Shown: one piece after another, positions 1 to 6,320 of the stretch | Layout of the letters: every line of letters begins with the position of its first letter | How positions within the stretch are numbered: the first letter of the stretch is position 1 | Assembly (NCBI GenBank): GCA_031372765.1 | Contig: JANMLW010000240.1 | Span: forward strand, 1 to 8,051 | Direction: 5' to 3' | DNA: 8,051 nt | Source: JADCCX01 sp031372765 | GTDB lineage: Bacteria; Pseudomonadota; Alphaproteobacteria; Rhizobiales; Beijerinckiaceae | The notes under the pieces: generated by a model | Seen by the model: the letters and a program-made list of their open reading frames with translations, nothing else | What the model was told of the DNA's origin: nothing | Database searches by the model: none | Translations under genes and position numbers: made by a program

Positions 1-341
1 TCAAGGCTTGGCCCGCTGATGGTGCCCGCATGGATAAAGCCGCGTCTCGCGAGCTTGCGGCGGTGCCATTCATGGCCTTCAATGCCGATCAGAAAGGCCA
101 TCAAGGCCTGCACCAGACCAAGCACCAGTATGGGCCAGCCAAAACTCGTGAATGCCAGAATGACCAGTCCCATGATGGCGACATAACCCAGCGCAAGGAG
201 CCAGAGCTGCTTGGTCAAAAGCCACAGCGCCGTGAAAATGAAGCCGGGGAAGGAAAATCCCTCCTTCACGAAAACCGCCTTCTCGGCCACGCCATCGGGC
301 GTTGTGGCATCAGGCGGGAGATGAACGGTATAAATTGCCAT
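1..341 (-). CDS. DUF2628 domain membrane protein (3' end cut by window edge)
   Basis: The first 113 residues are visible and the gene continues past base 1. After a short polar start (MAIYTVHLPPDATTPDGVAE) come a KEGFSFPGF segment at about 27-34, then hydrophobic stretches at about 33-48, 50-66 and 69-88 that look like membrane helices, then a basic stretch with EWHRRKLARRGF at 91-102. The 'VKEGFSFPGFIF...LW' start and the 'GxEGHEWHRRKLARRGF' block are what I recall of DUF2628 proteins, an inner-membrane family of unknown function. It starts 21 bases after the hisB stop, with a weak AGGT four to seven bases upstream, so it is probably co-transcribed with hisB. In many Hyphomicrobiales a DUF2628 gene sits between hisB and hisH/hisA, so the next gene off the left edge may be hisH or hisA (inference). 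No biochemical role can be assigned. I am confident in the gene and fairly confident in the family. Confidence 0.82.
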   Translation of the reverse strand, partial: MAIYTVHLPPDATTPDGVAEKAVFVKEGFSFPGFIFTALWLLTKQLWLLALGYVAIMGLVILAFTSFGWPILVLGLVQALMAFLIGIEGHEWHRRKLARRGFIHAGTISGPSL

Positions 342-362
342 TTTACCTGCTTTGACTGGTGC

Positions 363-956
363 TTACTTGGACAAAGTGCCCTTGGTGGAAGGAACCATAT
401 CCTTCGCCCTGTTATCCTCCGCAACAGCCTGCCGCAGCACGCGGGCCAGACCCTTGTAGCAGCTCTCGGCAATATGATGGCTGTTGTCGCCATAAAGCGT
501 TTCGACATGCAGCGTCACGCCCGCGTTGATTGCAAAGGCCTGAAACCACTCGCGCACCAGTTCGGTGTCAAATTCGCCTACTTTCGGCGTGGGAAAGCTG
601 GTGCGGAACACCAGAAACGGACGGCCGGAGATATCGAGCGCCACACGCGTCAATGTTTCATCCATCGGCATCAGGCAATCGGCATAGCGCACGATGCCCT
701 TCTTGTCGCCAAGGGCTTCCTTGAAGGCCTGCCCCAGCGCTATGCCAACGTCTTCCGCCGTGTGGTGAAAATCGACATGCAGGTCACCCGTGGCCTTGAG
801 CGTCAGATCGATCAGGGAGTGACGGCCCAGCAATGTCAGCATGTGATCAAGAAAGCCGATGCCGGTGCTGATCTCGGTCTTGCCGGTTCCATCAAGATTG
901 AGTGAGAGACTGATCTGTGTCTCGCCTGTCTCGCGGGTGACCTCTGCGCGGCGCAT
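363..956 (-). CDS. hisB: Imidazoleglycerol-phosphate dehydratase HisB
   Basis: This 197-residue enzyme catalyses the sixth step of histidine synthesis: Mn-dependent dehydration of imidazole glycerol phosphate to imidazole acetol phosphate, in the cytosol. The family hallmarks are all present: GFLDHML at 34-40, the metal-binding HHTAED at 64-69, GRPFLVF at 111-117, FDTELVREWFQAF at 129-141, DNSHHIAE at 157-164, and the C-terminal PSTKGTL at 189-195. The length fits the stand-alone bacterial enzyme; there is no fused histidinol-phosphatase domain as in E. coli. The ATG at 956 is chosen because an AGGAG lies six bases upstream and because the MRRAEVTRETGET start aligns with the usual HisB N-terminus. 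The frame stays open far upstream, but that part lies antiparallel in frame space to prmB and is not coding. It lies 85 bases downstream of prmB and 21 bases upstream of the DUF2628 gene, so a shared transcript is likely. Confidence 0.97.
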   Translation of the reverse strand: MRRAEVTRETGETQISLSLNLDGTGKTEISTGIGFLDHMLTLLGRHSLIDLTLKATGDLHVDFHHTAEDVGIALGQAFKEALGDKKGIVRYADCLMPMDETLTRVALDISGRPFLVFRTSFPTPKVGEFDTELVREWFQAFAINAGVTLHVETLYGDNSHHIAESCYKGLARVLRQAVAEDNRAKDMVPSTKGTLSK

Positions 957-962
957 GGGAAG

Positions 963-967
963 CTCCT
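963..967 (-). promoter_or_regulatory. Ribosome binding site of hisB
   Basis: AGGAG on the minus strand with six bases to the ATG at 956. It decides the hisB start against the long open frame that continues upstream into the prmB region. Confidence 0.75.
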
Positions 968-1041
968 GAACAATGAAGCCAGCCTCTAGCAGGGGAAACA
1001 GAATGAGGAAAGCGATCTCGTCGTGAATGGTTGAAAGGCCG

Positions 1042-1968
1042 CTACAGGCTTTTTCTCTCGATCCAGAAGACCTCGCCGGTGCTCTCGGTACTGTCGAGCC
1101 ACAAAAACGGCCGGTCTGGATAGTCCGTATCGACAATGGCGCGATCCTCACCGATCTCGCAGAGCAGACCGCCGTTGCGGGTGAGATGCGCTGCTGCACC
1201 GTCGATGATCCTGCGCACAAGGTCCAACCCGTCATCGCCGCCCAGATGCGCCATTTGCGGTTCAGCAGCGTATTCCGCCGGAAAAGCCTCCACGACCGCG
1301 CGCGCCACATAGGGCGGGTTGGCGATGATGAGATCGTACTTCCCGCCTTTGAGGGGAGCGAAGAGATCACCCTGCAACAGGCGGATACGGTTCTCCAGCC
1401 CGTGTTCCTTGACATTGCGCCGGGCGACTTCCAGCGCATCAGCAGACAATTCCACGGCATCAATGGTGGCATCGGGAAACTGCATTGCCGCAAGAATAGC
1501 CAGACAACCAGAGCCGGTGCACAGGTCCAGCACGCGCTTGACCGTGGTTAAATCCTCAATCAATCCCATCTCCCAGTCGCCGAAAAGATCACCCGCCAGC
1601 ATTTCCCCGATGTAGGAACGCGGCACGATGACGCGCTCGTCCACATAAAACGGCACGCCCTGAATGTAGGCCTTGTTGACGAGATAGACCGAAGGTTTGC
1701 GGGTTGTCACACGCTGCTCGATCAATGTGACCAGTTTCAGCCGCTCATCGGTCAGCAACCGTGCATCAAGCCATGGCTCCAGTTGATCAACCGGCAGATG
1801 CAGCGCTTCGAGGATGAGAAAAGCCGCATCGTCAAAGGCTGTCGTCGTGCCATGACCATAGACAAGATCAGCGGCCCTGAAGCTGCTGACGGCGTGGCGG
1901 AGGAAATCCCGCAGTGTAACAAGCTCGGCAACGGTGGTTTTGGCTGGGACAGATGGCTTTACAATCAT
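1042..1968 (-). CDS. prmB: Ribosomal protein L3 N5-glutamine methyltransferase PrmB
   Basis: This SAM-dependent methyltransferase of the HemK/PrmA-C group modifies a glutamine of 50S ribosomal protein L3. The 308 residues are close to the usual PrmB length. An N-terminal substrate-recognition helical domain covers about 13-100 (LVYGHGTTTAFDDAAFLILEALHLP at 35-59). The PrmB-type junction YVDERVIVPRSYIGE is at 108-122, the SAM motif I VLDLCTGSGCLAI at 146-158, the acidic motif II AVELS at 171-175, and the catalytic NPPY at 217-220. PrmB is distinguished from the release-factor methylase PrmC by the VDERVxVPRS segment and by GGDDGLDLVRRI at 243-254. The start at 1968 is the first in-frame ATG after an in-frame TGA; its GAGG lies only one base upstream, so initiation here may be weak or use another signal. 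It is divergent from the 5'-nucleotidase gene across 126 bases and probably leads a transcript that continues into hisB. Confidence 0.95.
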   Translation of the reverse strand: MIVKPSVPAKTTVAELVTLRDFLRHAVSSFRAADLVYGHGTTTAFDDAAFLILEALHLPVDQLEPWLDARLLTDERLKLVTLIEQRVTTRKPSVYLVNKAYIQGVPFYVDERVIVPRSYIGEMLAGDLFGDWEMGLIEDLTTVKRVLDLCTGSGCLAILAAMQFPDATIDAVELSADALEVARRNVKEHGLENRIRLLQGDLFAPLKGGKYDLIIANPPYVARAVVEAFPAEYAAEPQMAHLGGDDGLDLVRRIIDGAAAHLTRNGGLLCEIGEDRAIVDTDYPDRPFLWLDSTESTGEVFWIERKSL

Positions 1969-1995
1969 GCCTCGTCATAAGCGGCTTCACAAAAA

Positions 1996-2010
1996 TCTGC
2001 CAGTGGCAGA
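1996..2010. repeat. 7-bp inverted repeat in the prmB / 5'-nucleotidase divergent region
   Basis: TCTGCCA-G-TGGCAGA is a perfect 7-bp inverted repeat with a one-base centre. A second, shorter one (TGCC-TTCC-GGCA, 2015-2026) follows, and GGCAGA recurs 18 bases further on (2005-2010 and 2023-2028). Read on the minus strand, the first palindrome can form a six-base-pair stem with a three-base loop and is followed at once by TTTTT (1995-1991), inside the presumed leader of prmB. It could be an operator shared by the two divergent genes or a small terminator/attenuator ahead of prmB. The structure is seen in the sequence; its role is inferred. Confidence 0.4.
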
Positions 2011-2036
2011 AAATTGCCTTCCGGCAGAGCCCGCCC

Positions 2037-2065
2037 TTGTCAGCAATCCGTCATGGCTCCATTGT
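2037..2065 (+). promoter_or_regulatory. Possible weak sigma-70-type promoter for the 5'-nucleotidase gene
   Basis: TTGTCA (2037-2042, five of six to the TTGACA consensus) is followed after 17 bases by CATTGT (2060-2065), a poor -10 with three matches. The position, about 30 bases upstream of the ATG, is suitable, but the -10 is too weak for a firm call. Confidence 0.2.
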
Positions 2066-2083
2066 AGCTGCTGCACGCACTAC

Positions 2084-2088
2084 AGGAG
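2084..2088 (+). promoter_or_regulatory. Ribosome binding site of the 5'-nucleotidase gene
   Basis: AGGAG with six bases to the ATG at 2095. It supports this start, which retains the complete export signal. Confidence 0.75.
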
Positions 2089-2094
2089 ATTGAG

Positions 2095-3657
2095 ATGAGC
2101 GATCAACCGCGCACGGATATGACCCGCCGTCAGGCCTTTACCATTGCGGCTGCTGCGGGGCTGGCGGCAACCACCATCATGGCTGCCTCGCCCGAGGAGG
2201 CGCTCGCCCAGGCTGCCAGTCAGGGCACCAATCCCACCTTCACGCTGCTGCTGGTCAATGACATCTACAAGATGGCGGATGTGAAGGGCCGGGGCGGCTT
2301 CGCCCGCCTTGCCGCCATTGCCCGCGCTGAGCGCGCCAAAGGCATTCCGCTGCTGTATGCCCATGCGGGTGACATGTTCTCCCCTTCGCTGATGTCGGGC
2401 TTCGATCAGGGCCAGCATACGGTTGAACTGCTGAATGTGGTGCCGCCCGATATTTTCGTGCCGGGCAACCATGAGTTCGATGCCGGCAAGGAGAACTATT
2501 TCAAACTGACCAAATTGGCGAAATATCCCACCTTTGCCGCCAATATGCGGGCGGCCGATGGTTCGGTGCTGCCCGATCATCAGGACCGCAAGATCATGGA
2601 TCTTGGCCCGGTCAAGGTTGGTATTTTCGGTGTCGTGCTAGCCACAACACCGCTGATGTCATCGCCCGGTGACATCAGGTTTCTTGATGAAATGACCTGT
2701 GTGCGCGAGCAATCCAAAGCCCTGAAGGACGCCGGTGCAGATATGGTCGTAGCTGTTACGCACACTGATTTCACCCGTGATCTCGAAATCGCCCGCTCGC
2801 GCCTTGTCGATGTGCTGCTGACCGGTCACGACCATGATTTGCGCGTGGTCTATGACAACCGCACGGTGATGGTCGAATCCGGCGAGGAGGGTGAATATGT
2901 CACGGCTGTCGATGTTTACGCCACCATTGCCGAGCGTGATGGCAAGCGCAGTGTCACCTGGCTCCCCCGCTTCCGCGTGATCGATTCGGGCACGGTGACA
3001 CCGGACCCGGAGGCGCTTGCAATCGTCAAAAAATACGAAGGCGAGTTATCCAAGGAGCTCGATGTTGATCTGGGTACCACGGCGGTTGATCTCGACAGCC
3101 GCTCAGCTTCCGTTCGCTCGCAGGAAACAGCGATAGGCAATCTGATTGCGGACGCCATCCGCGCCTCGACAGGTGCCGATGTCGCCATAACCAACGGCGG
3201 CGGCATCCGTGGAAACAAGCAGTATCCGGCAGGCGCAAGGATCACGCGGCGCGATATCCTTACCGAACTGCCTTTTGGCAATGCCACATCCATGGTGGAA
3301 ATTACCGGCAAGGATATCAGGGATGCGCTGGAAAACGGTGTGTCGCAGATCGATATCCGGGCCGGTCGCTTCCCGCAGATCGCAGGCATGGTGATCACCG
3401 TGGACAGCAAGGCGGCGGCAGGAAGCCGCATTGCCTCGATCATCATCGGTGGCAAGGACGTTGATCCAGCCGCATGGTACAAGGTTGCGACGAATGATTT
3501 CATGGTCGGCGGTGGCGATGGTTATGGTGCCCTGACACGGGGTCGCATAGTCATTGGCAAGACTGATGGCAAACTGATGGCCAGCGTGGTGATGTCGCAT
3601 ATCCGGCAGGTGGGCAGCGTTCAGGCCAAGATTGATGGACGGATCATCCTGAAGTGA
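2095..3657 (+). CDS. Exported bifunctional metallophosphatase / 5'-nucleotidase (UshA/CD73-like)
   Basis: The 520-residue protein has the two-domain layout of 5'-nucleotidases, which remove phosphate from extracytoplasmic nucleotides. Residues 1-41 look like an export signal: TRRQAF at 10-15, an alanine-rich hydrophobic stretch at 16-31, and a likely cleavage after ALAQA (36-40). The twin arginine suggests Tat export, although the signal is not a perfect Tat consensus. The metallophosphatase domain (about 48-265) shows NDIY at 55-58, AGD at 91-93, GNHEFD at 124-129, VTHTD at 221-225 and GHDHD at 244-248. The C-terminal nucleotide-binding domain (about 325-490) shows NGGGIRG at 367-373, LPFGN at 392-396 and NDFMVGGGDGYG at 467-478. 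One oddity: motif I has Tyr58 where the usual D-x-H has His. The gene ends in GTGA, where the ung start overlaps, so the two are probably one transcript. The exact substrate (nucleotide, UDP-sugar or 2',3'-cyclic nucleotide) cannot be read from the sequence. Confidence 0.93.
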   Translation: MSDQPRTDMTRRQAFTIAAAAGLAATTIMAASPEEALAQAASQGTNPTFTLLLVNDIYKMADVKGRGGFARLAAIARAERAKGIPLLYAHAGDMFSPSLMSGFDQGQHTVELLNVVPPDIFVPGNHEFDAGKENYFKLTKLAKYPTFAANMRAADGSVLPDHQDRKIMDLGPVKVGIFGVVLATTPLMSSPGDIRFLDEMTCVREQSKALKDAGADMVVAVTHTDFTRDLEIARSRLVDVLLTGHDHDLRVVYDNRTVMVESGEEGEYVTAVDVYATIAERDGKRSVTWLPRFRVIDSGTVTPDPEALAIVKKYEGELSKELDVDLGTTAVDLDSRSASVRSQETAIGNLIADAIRASTGADVAITNGGGIRGNKQYPAGARITRRDILTELPFGNATSMVEITGKDIRDALENGVSQIDIRAGRFPQIAGMVITVDSKAAAGSRIASIIIGGKDVDPAAWYKVATNDFMVGGGDGYGALTRGRIVIGKTDGKLMASVVMSHIRQVGSVQAKIDGRIILK

Positions 3658-4352
3658 CACTGACCTACGGCGCAGCGTTGGCTGCACTGCAAAAGACTGA
3701 TGCCGGTGGCTGGTCCGGCCTTGCTTTTTTCGAGGATGGATCAGCCGAACGGTTGGTGCAGAAGCTGGATCAACTTGTCTTAGATGGCCGGGCGATCCTG
3801 CCTTCGCCCGAGGATGTTTTCCTGGCCTTGAGGCTTTGTCCGCTGGACCAGGTCAAGGTCGTTATCCTGGGGCAGGACCCTTACCCCACACCGGGCGATG
3901 CGCATGGTCTGGCCTTTTCGGTCAGCTGCAACCGCGCTATTCCGCGCTCGCTGGTGAACATCTTCAAAGAGCTGGAGAGTGATGTGTTTGTGCCACGCCC
4001 GCAGCATGGGCATCTGGGTGCATGGGCCAAGCAGGGCGTGCTGCTCCTCAATACATGTCTCACTGTGGAGGCTGGCAAGGCTGGCAGCCACCGTGGATTG
4101 GGTTGGGAAGCGCTGAGGGATCAGATTATCAGAATTGTATCTGCACAGTCTGATGGAAAGATATTTATCCTGTGGGGAGCGGATGCGCAGGCAAAACGTA
4201 TGTGGATTGCGCCTCATCACCATGTCCTGGCTTCGGCTCACCCGTCACCCTTGTCCGCATACAGGGGATTTCTGGGATCACGGCCTTTCAGTAACGCGAA
4301 TGCCTGGCTTGAGGCGCAGGGACACAAGCCAATCAACTGGTCTCTCGATTAA
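3654..4352 (+). CDS. ung: Uracil-DNA glycosylase, family 1 (Ung)
   Basis: This enzyme removes uracil from DNA as the first step of base-excision repair. The 232 residues match the usual length (E. coli Ung has 229). The family-1 motifs are complete: the water-activating loop GQDPYP at 73-78 with catalytic Asp75, AHGLAFSV at 83-90 with the uracil-stacking Phe88, LLNT at 131-134 with the uracil-reading Asn133, and HPSPLSAYRGFLGSRPFS at 196-213 with His196 and the DNA-intercalation loop. The start is GTG at 3654, overlapping the TGA of the 5'-nucleotidase gene in a GTGA; no good Shine-Dalgarno precedes it, which fits translational coupling. Pro78 replaces the more common His after GQDPY, a substitution I recall from other alphaproteobacterial members. 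It converges on the 78-residue membrane protein gene, with 12 bases between the stops and no clear terminator. Confidence 0.96.
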   Translation: MTLTYGAALAALQKTDAGGWSGLAFFEDGSAERLVQKLDQLVLDGRAILPSPEDVFLALRLCPLDQVKVVILGQDPYPTPGDAHGLAFSVSCNRAIPRSLVNIFKELESDVFVPRPQHGHLGAWAKQGVLLLNTCLTVEAGKAGSHRGLGWEALRDQIIRIVSAQSDGKIFILWGADAQAKRMWIAPHHHVLASAHPSPLSAYRGFLGSRPFSNANAWLEAQGHKPINWSLD

Positions 4353-4364
4353 ATCAGGCCGAGG

Positions 4365-4601
4365 TCAGGATTTGTTGAAGATCGGTTCCACGGTCGCCGC
4401 ATGGCGAAAGAATTTGTAAACAGCATAAATGCCACCGACCAGAAACAGGCCGATGAGAATTTGCCGCCACAATTCAGGCAGTTCAAACACGCCGCCCAGT
4501 GCCCAGCCCAAAGCCAGTGCCGCACCCAGAATTTCCGTTCCCACCAGAATAGCGACGGAAACGATCGTGATGAGATTACGCCTGTTGATACTGCGGCCCA
4601 T
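4365..4601 (-). CDS. Small two-helix membrane protein of unknown function (78 aa)
   Basis: I do not recognise a named family. The 78 residues begin with a basic N-terminus (MGRSINRRN), then a long hydrophobic helix at about 10-36 (glycine/alanine rich), a short polar link ELPELWRQ at 40-47, a second hydrophobic helix at about 48-64, and a basic/polar tail with FFRHAATVEP at 64-73. Positive charges at both ends suggest a hairpin with both termini in the cytoplasm. An AGGA lies eight bases upstream of the ATG at 4601, supporting this start. Similar small proteins (basic N-terminus, two helices, VEP near the end) occur in other alphaproteobacteria, from memory, usually listed as hypothetical. 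The gene lies alone on the minus strand, 12 bases tail to tail from ung and head to head with the Ntn hydrolase gene. An overlapping frame (4349-4660) is rich in Trp, Cys and Phe and is a shadow. Confidence 0.75.
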   Translation of the reverse strand: MGRSINRRNLITIVSVAILVGTEILGAALALGWALGGVFELPELWRQILIGLFLVGGIYAVYKFFRHAATVEPIFNKS

Positions 4602-4668
4602 GCGAAAATTCCTGCCTTCTGCGTATTATGTCTCTGACAAAATCCAGTTATAGCAATCAACCGGACAC

Positions 4669-4688
4669 GACAACTAAATCAAGACAAC
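4669..4688. repeat. GACAAC direct repeat in the divergent region 4602-4727
   Basis: GACAAC occurs at 4669-4674 and 4683-4688, a 14-base period between the starts of the small membrane protein gene and the Ntn hydrolase gene. It could be paired half-sites for a regulator, but six-base repeats arise often by chance. On the minus strand a TATAAC (complement of 4650-4655 region) with TTGTCG 15 bases upstream is a possible but short-spaced promoter for the membrane protein gene. Confidence 0.15.
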
Positions 4689-4717
4689 CATGTCACGCCA
4701 ACAACGGCCACGATCTC

Positions 4718-4721
4718 AGGA
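4718..4721 (+). promoter_or_regulatory. Ribosome binding site that decides the Ntn hydrolase start
   Basis: AGGA lies three bases before the ATG at 4725 and six bases before the adjacent ATG at 4728. The second spacing is the more normal one, so 4728 is preferred. Confidence 0.5.
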
Positions 4722-4727
4722 AACATG

Positions 4728-6320
4728 ATGGACACGCCCCGTTTCTCTTCTGCCGCCGTGGCAGCCCCGCATAAGGCGGCCTGTGCTGCCGGACTGGCGG
4801 TCCTTAAGGAAGGGGGCAATGCGCTGGAGGCGATGATCGCTGTCGCTGCGACTGTGGCGGTTGTCTATCCACACATGAACGGTATTGGCGGTGACAGCTT
4901 CTGGATCATCCGCGAACCCTCAGGCCGGGTGCGCTATATCGAGGCCTGTGGCTTCGCTGGAAAGCACGCCACCATTGATCGCTATAAGATGCTGGGACTT
5001 GACGCTATTCCGGTGCGGGGGCCGCAAGCCGCACTGACTGTTCCCGGAACTATCGGGGGCTGGCAGATTGCCCATGATATGGCCCGCGAGAATGGGGGCA
5101 AGCTGCCATTGGACATGCTGCTTCATCACGGCATCTCTGCTGCCCGCGATGGTCACGCCATCGGCGCTTCGGAAGCCCGCTACAGTATCAAGGAAGAACA
5201 GGCGGTACTGGATCTGCCGTTCTTCAAGGAGACGTTCTTCATTGATGGTCATAAACCCGAAGCAGGCAGCATCCGCCGGATGCCCGCTCTGGCAGCCACT
5301 TTGCAACACCTGGCCGATGCCGGTCTTGATGATTTCTACAGGGGGGATATTGCCCGCGAAATGGCGATTGATATGGAGCGCGCTGGCACTTCCGTCACTC
5401 GGGATGATCTGGCCCGCTACACGGCAATCGAGCGCAAGCCATTGGCGGCACGCTTGAAGGATTGCACAGTCTACATGCCCCAACCTCCAAGTCAGGGTTT
5501 TGCAGGGCAGCTCATGCTGGGCATTTTTGATGAGCTTGATGTCACAAGAGGCGACACCATTCAGCATCTCCATGGCTTCATCGAAAGCGTCAAACGCGCC
5601 AATGCCATCCGCGACCGGGTCGTAACCGAATTTGACCGCATGCGCGAAAGTCCGGAAGACTACCTGACACGGGATCGCTTCCGCAAGGAGGCCGCACAGA
5701 TTGACATGAAGCGCGTGGCACCCTGGCCCTTGCCGCCTCCTGAGGATGGTGACACCGTCTGGGCCGGTGTCATAGACGGCGACGGCATGGCGGTATCACT
5801 GATCCAGTCGATCTTCTGGGAGTATGGCTCGGGTGTGGTGCTGCCAAAGACCGGCGTGCTGATTCAGAACCGTGGACTGGGGCTGTCGCTTGATCCCAAA
5901 TCCATGAACGCGTTGGCTCCGGGCCGTCGGCCATTCCACACATTGCATGCGCCGATGGCTATTTTTAATGATGGCAGGATAATGTCCTACGGCTCCATGG
6001 GGGGCGAAGTGCAGCCGCAGATAACCAGCAATCTGTTCCTGCGCCATGCCCGGTTTGGCGACGCGCCCACCAAGGCCCTGCATGCTCCGCGCTTCACCTT
6101 TGGCAAGGCCTGGGGTGCGGCACGCGCCACGGTCAAGACCGAAAGCCGCATCGACTCAGCGCTGGTTTCGGCCTTGCGGAGGCTTGGCCATGAGGTCGAG
6201 GTAAACCCGAAACCCTATGCTGACAGCTTTGGTCATGCCGGAATGCTGATCAAGCATCTTGACGGGTCAGTTCTGGCAGATCATGACCCTCGGGCTGATG
6301 GCGGCGCGATGGGCGTTTAA
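4728..6320 (+). CDS. Gamma-glutamyltransferase-family Ntn hydrolase, cytosolic
   Basis: This is a 530-residue member (531 from the ATG at 4725) of the gamma-glutamyltransferase family of self-cleaving N-terminal-nucleophile hydrolases. Counting from 4725, visible hallmarks are GNALEAMIAVAATVAVVYPH at 31-50 and MNGIGGDSF at 51-59, the PGTIGGW turn at 107-113, the probable nucleophile Thr344 in EDGDTVWAGVID (340-351), where the proenzyme would split into large and small chains, and the oxyanion-type GSMGG at 423-427. There is no signal peptide, unlike periplasmic GGT, so the protein is probably cytosolic. The 'VYPHMNGIGGD.FW' segment resembles GGT-like amidohydrolases such as HpxW (oxamate amidohydrolase of purine catabolism), so true gamma-glutamyl transfer should not be assumed; the substrate is unknown. 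No neighbouring purine or glutathione gene supports either option. Its TAA overlaps the corA stop on the other strand. Confidence 0.9.
   Translation: MDTPRFSSAAVAAPHKAACAAGLAVLKEGGNALEAMIAVAATVAVVYPHMNGIGGDSFWIIREPSGRVRYIEACGFAGKHATIDRYKMLGLDAIPVRGPQAALTVPGTIGGWQIAHDMARENGGKLPLDMLLHHGISAARDGHAIGASEARYSIKEEQAVLDLPFFKETFFIDGHKPEAGSIRRMPALAATLQHLADAGLDDFYRGDIAREMAIDMERAGTSVTRDDLARYTAIERKPLAARLKDCTVYMPQPPSQGFAGQLMLGIFDELDVTRGDTIQHLHGFIESVKRANAIRDRVVTEFDRMRESPEDYLTRDRFRKEAAQIDMKRVAPWPLPPPEDGDTVWAGVIDGDGMAVSLIQSIFWEYGSGVVLPKTGVLIQNRGLGLSLDPKSMNALAPGRRPFHTLHAPMAIFNDGRIMSYGSMGGEVQPQITSNLFLRHARFGDAPTKALHAPRFTFGKAWGAARATVKTESRIDSALVSALRRLGHEVEVNPKPYADSFGHAGMLIKHLDGSVLADHDPRADGGAMGV

Noticed and set aside
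30..905. Plus-strand open frame of 291 codons over the DUF2628-hisB region
   Set aside because: It lies opposite hisB and the DUF2628 gene, which have clear family motifs. Its composition (many His, Gln, Arg, Cys) is typical of an antisense shadow in GC-rich DNA.
1026..1060. Possible terminator after prmB (GAAAGGCC-GCTACA-GGCTTTTTC on the plus strand)
   Set aside because: The stem with T-run works on the plus strand, where no gene ends. On the minus strand it has an A-C mismatch and no T-run, and it overlaps the prmB stop.
957..1493. Upstream extension of the hisB frame to 376 residues
   Set aside because: The extra part overlaps prmB in another frame and has no family similarity, while AGGAG before the ATG at 956 and the HisB N-terminus fit the shorter protein.
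2080..2580. Minus-strand open frame of 166 codons at the start of the nucleotidase gene
   Set aside because: It is antisense to the signal peptide and metallophosphatase motifs and shows no recognisable domain.
2916..3687. Minus-strand open frames of 194-195 codons over the 3' half of the nucleotidase gene
   Set aside because: They are antisense to the conserved nucleotide-binding domain, overlap one another in different frames, and show no domain or ribosome site.
4634..4654. Promoter CTGACA ... TATAGC for the Ntn hydrolase gene
   Set aside because: Only nine bases separate the two hexamers, far from the usual 16-18.
4349..4660. 103-codon minus-strand frame overlapping the small membrane protein gene
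   Set aside because: It is the neighbouring frame of the 78-codon gene and is full of Trp, Cys and Phe. The 78-codon frame has the ribosome site and clean two-helix pattern.
4920..5573. Minus-strand open frame of 217 codons inside the Ntn hydrolase gene
   Set aside because: It is antisense to a protein with intact family motifs and has no recognisable features.
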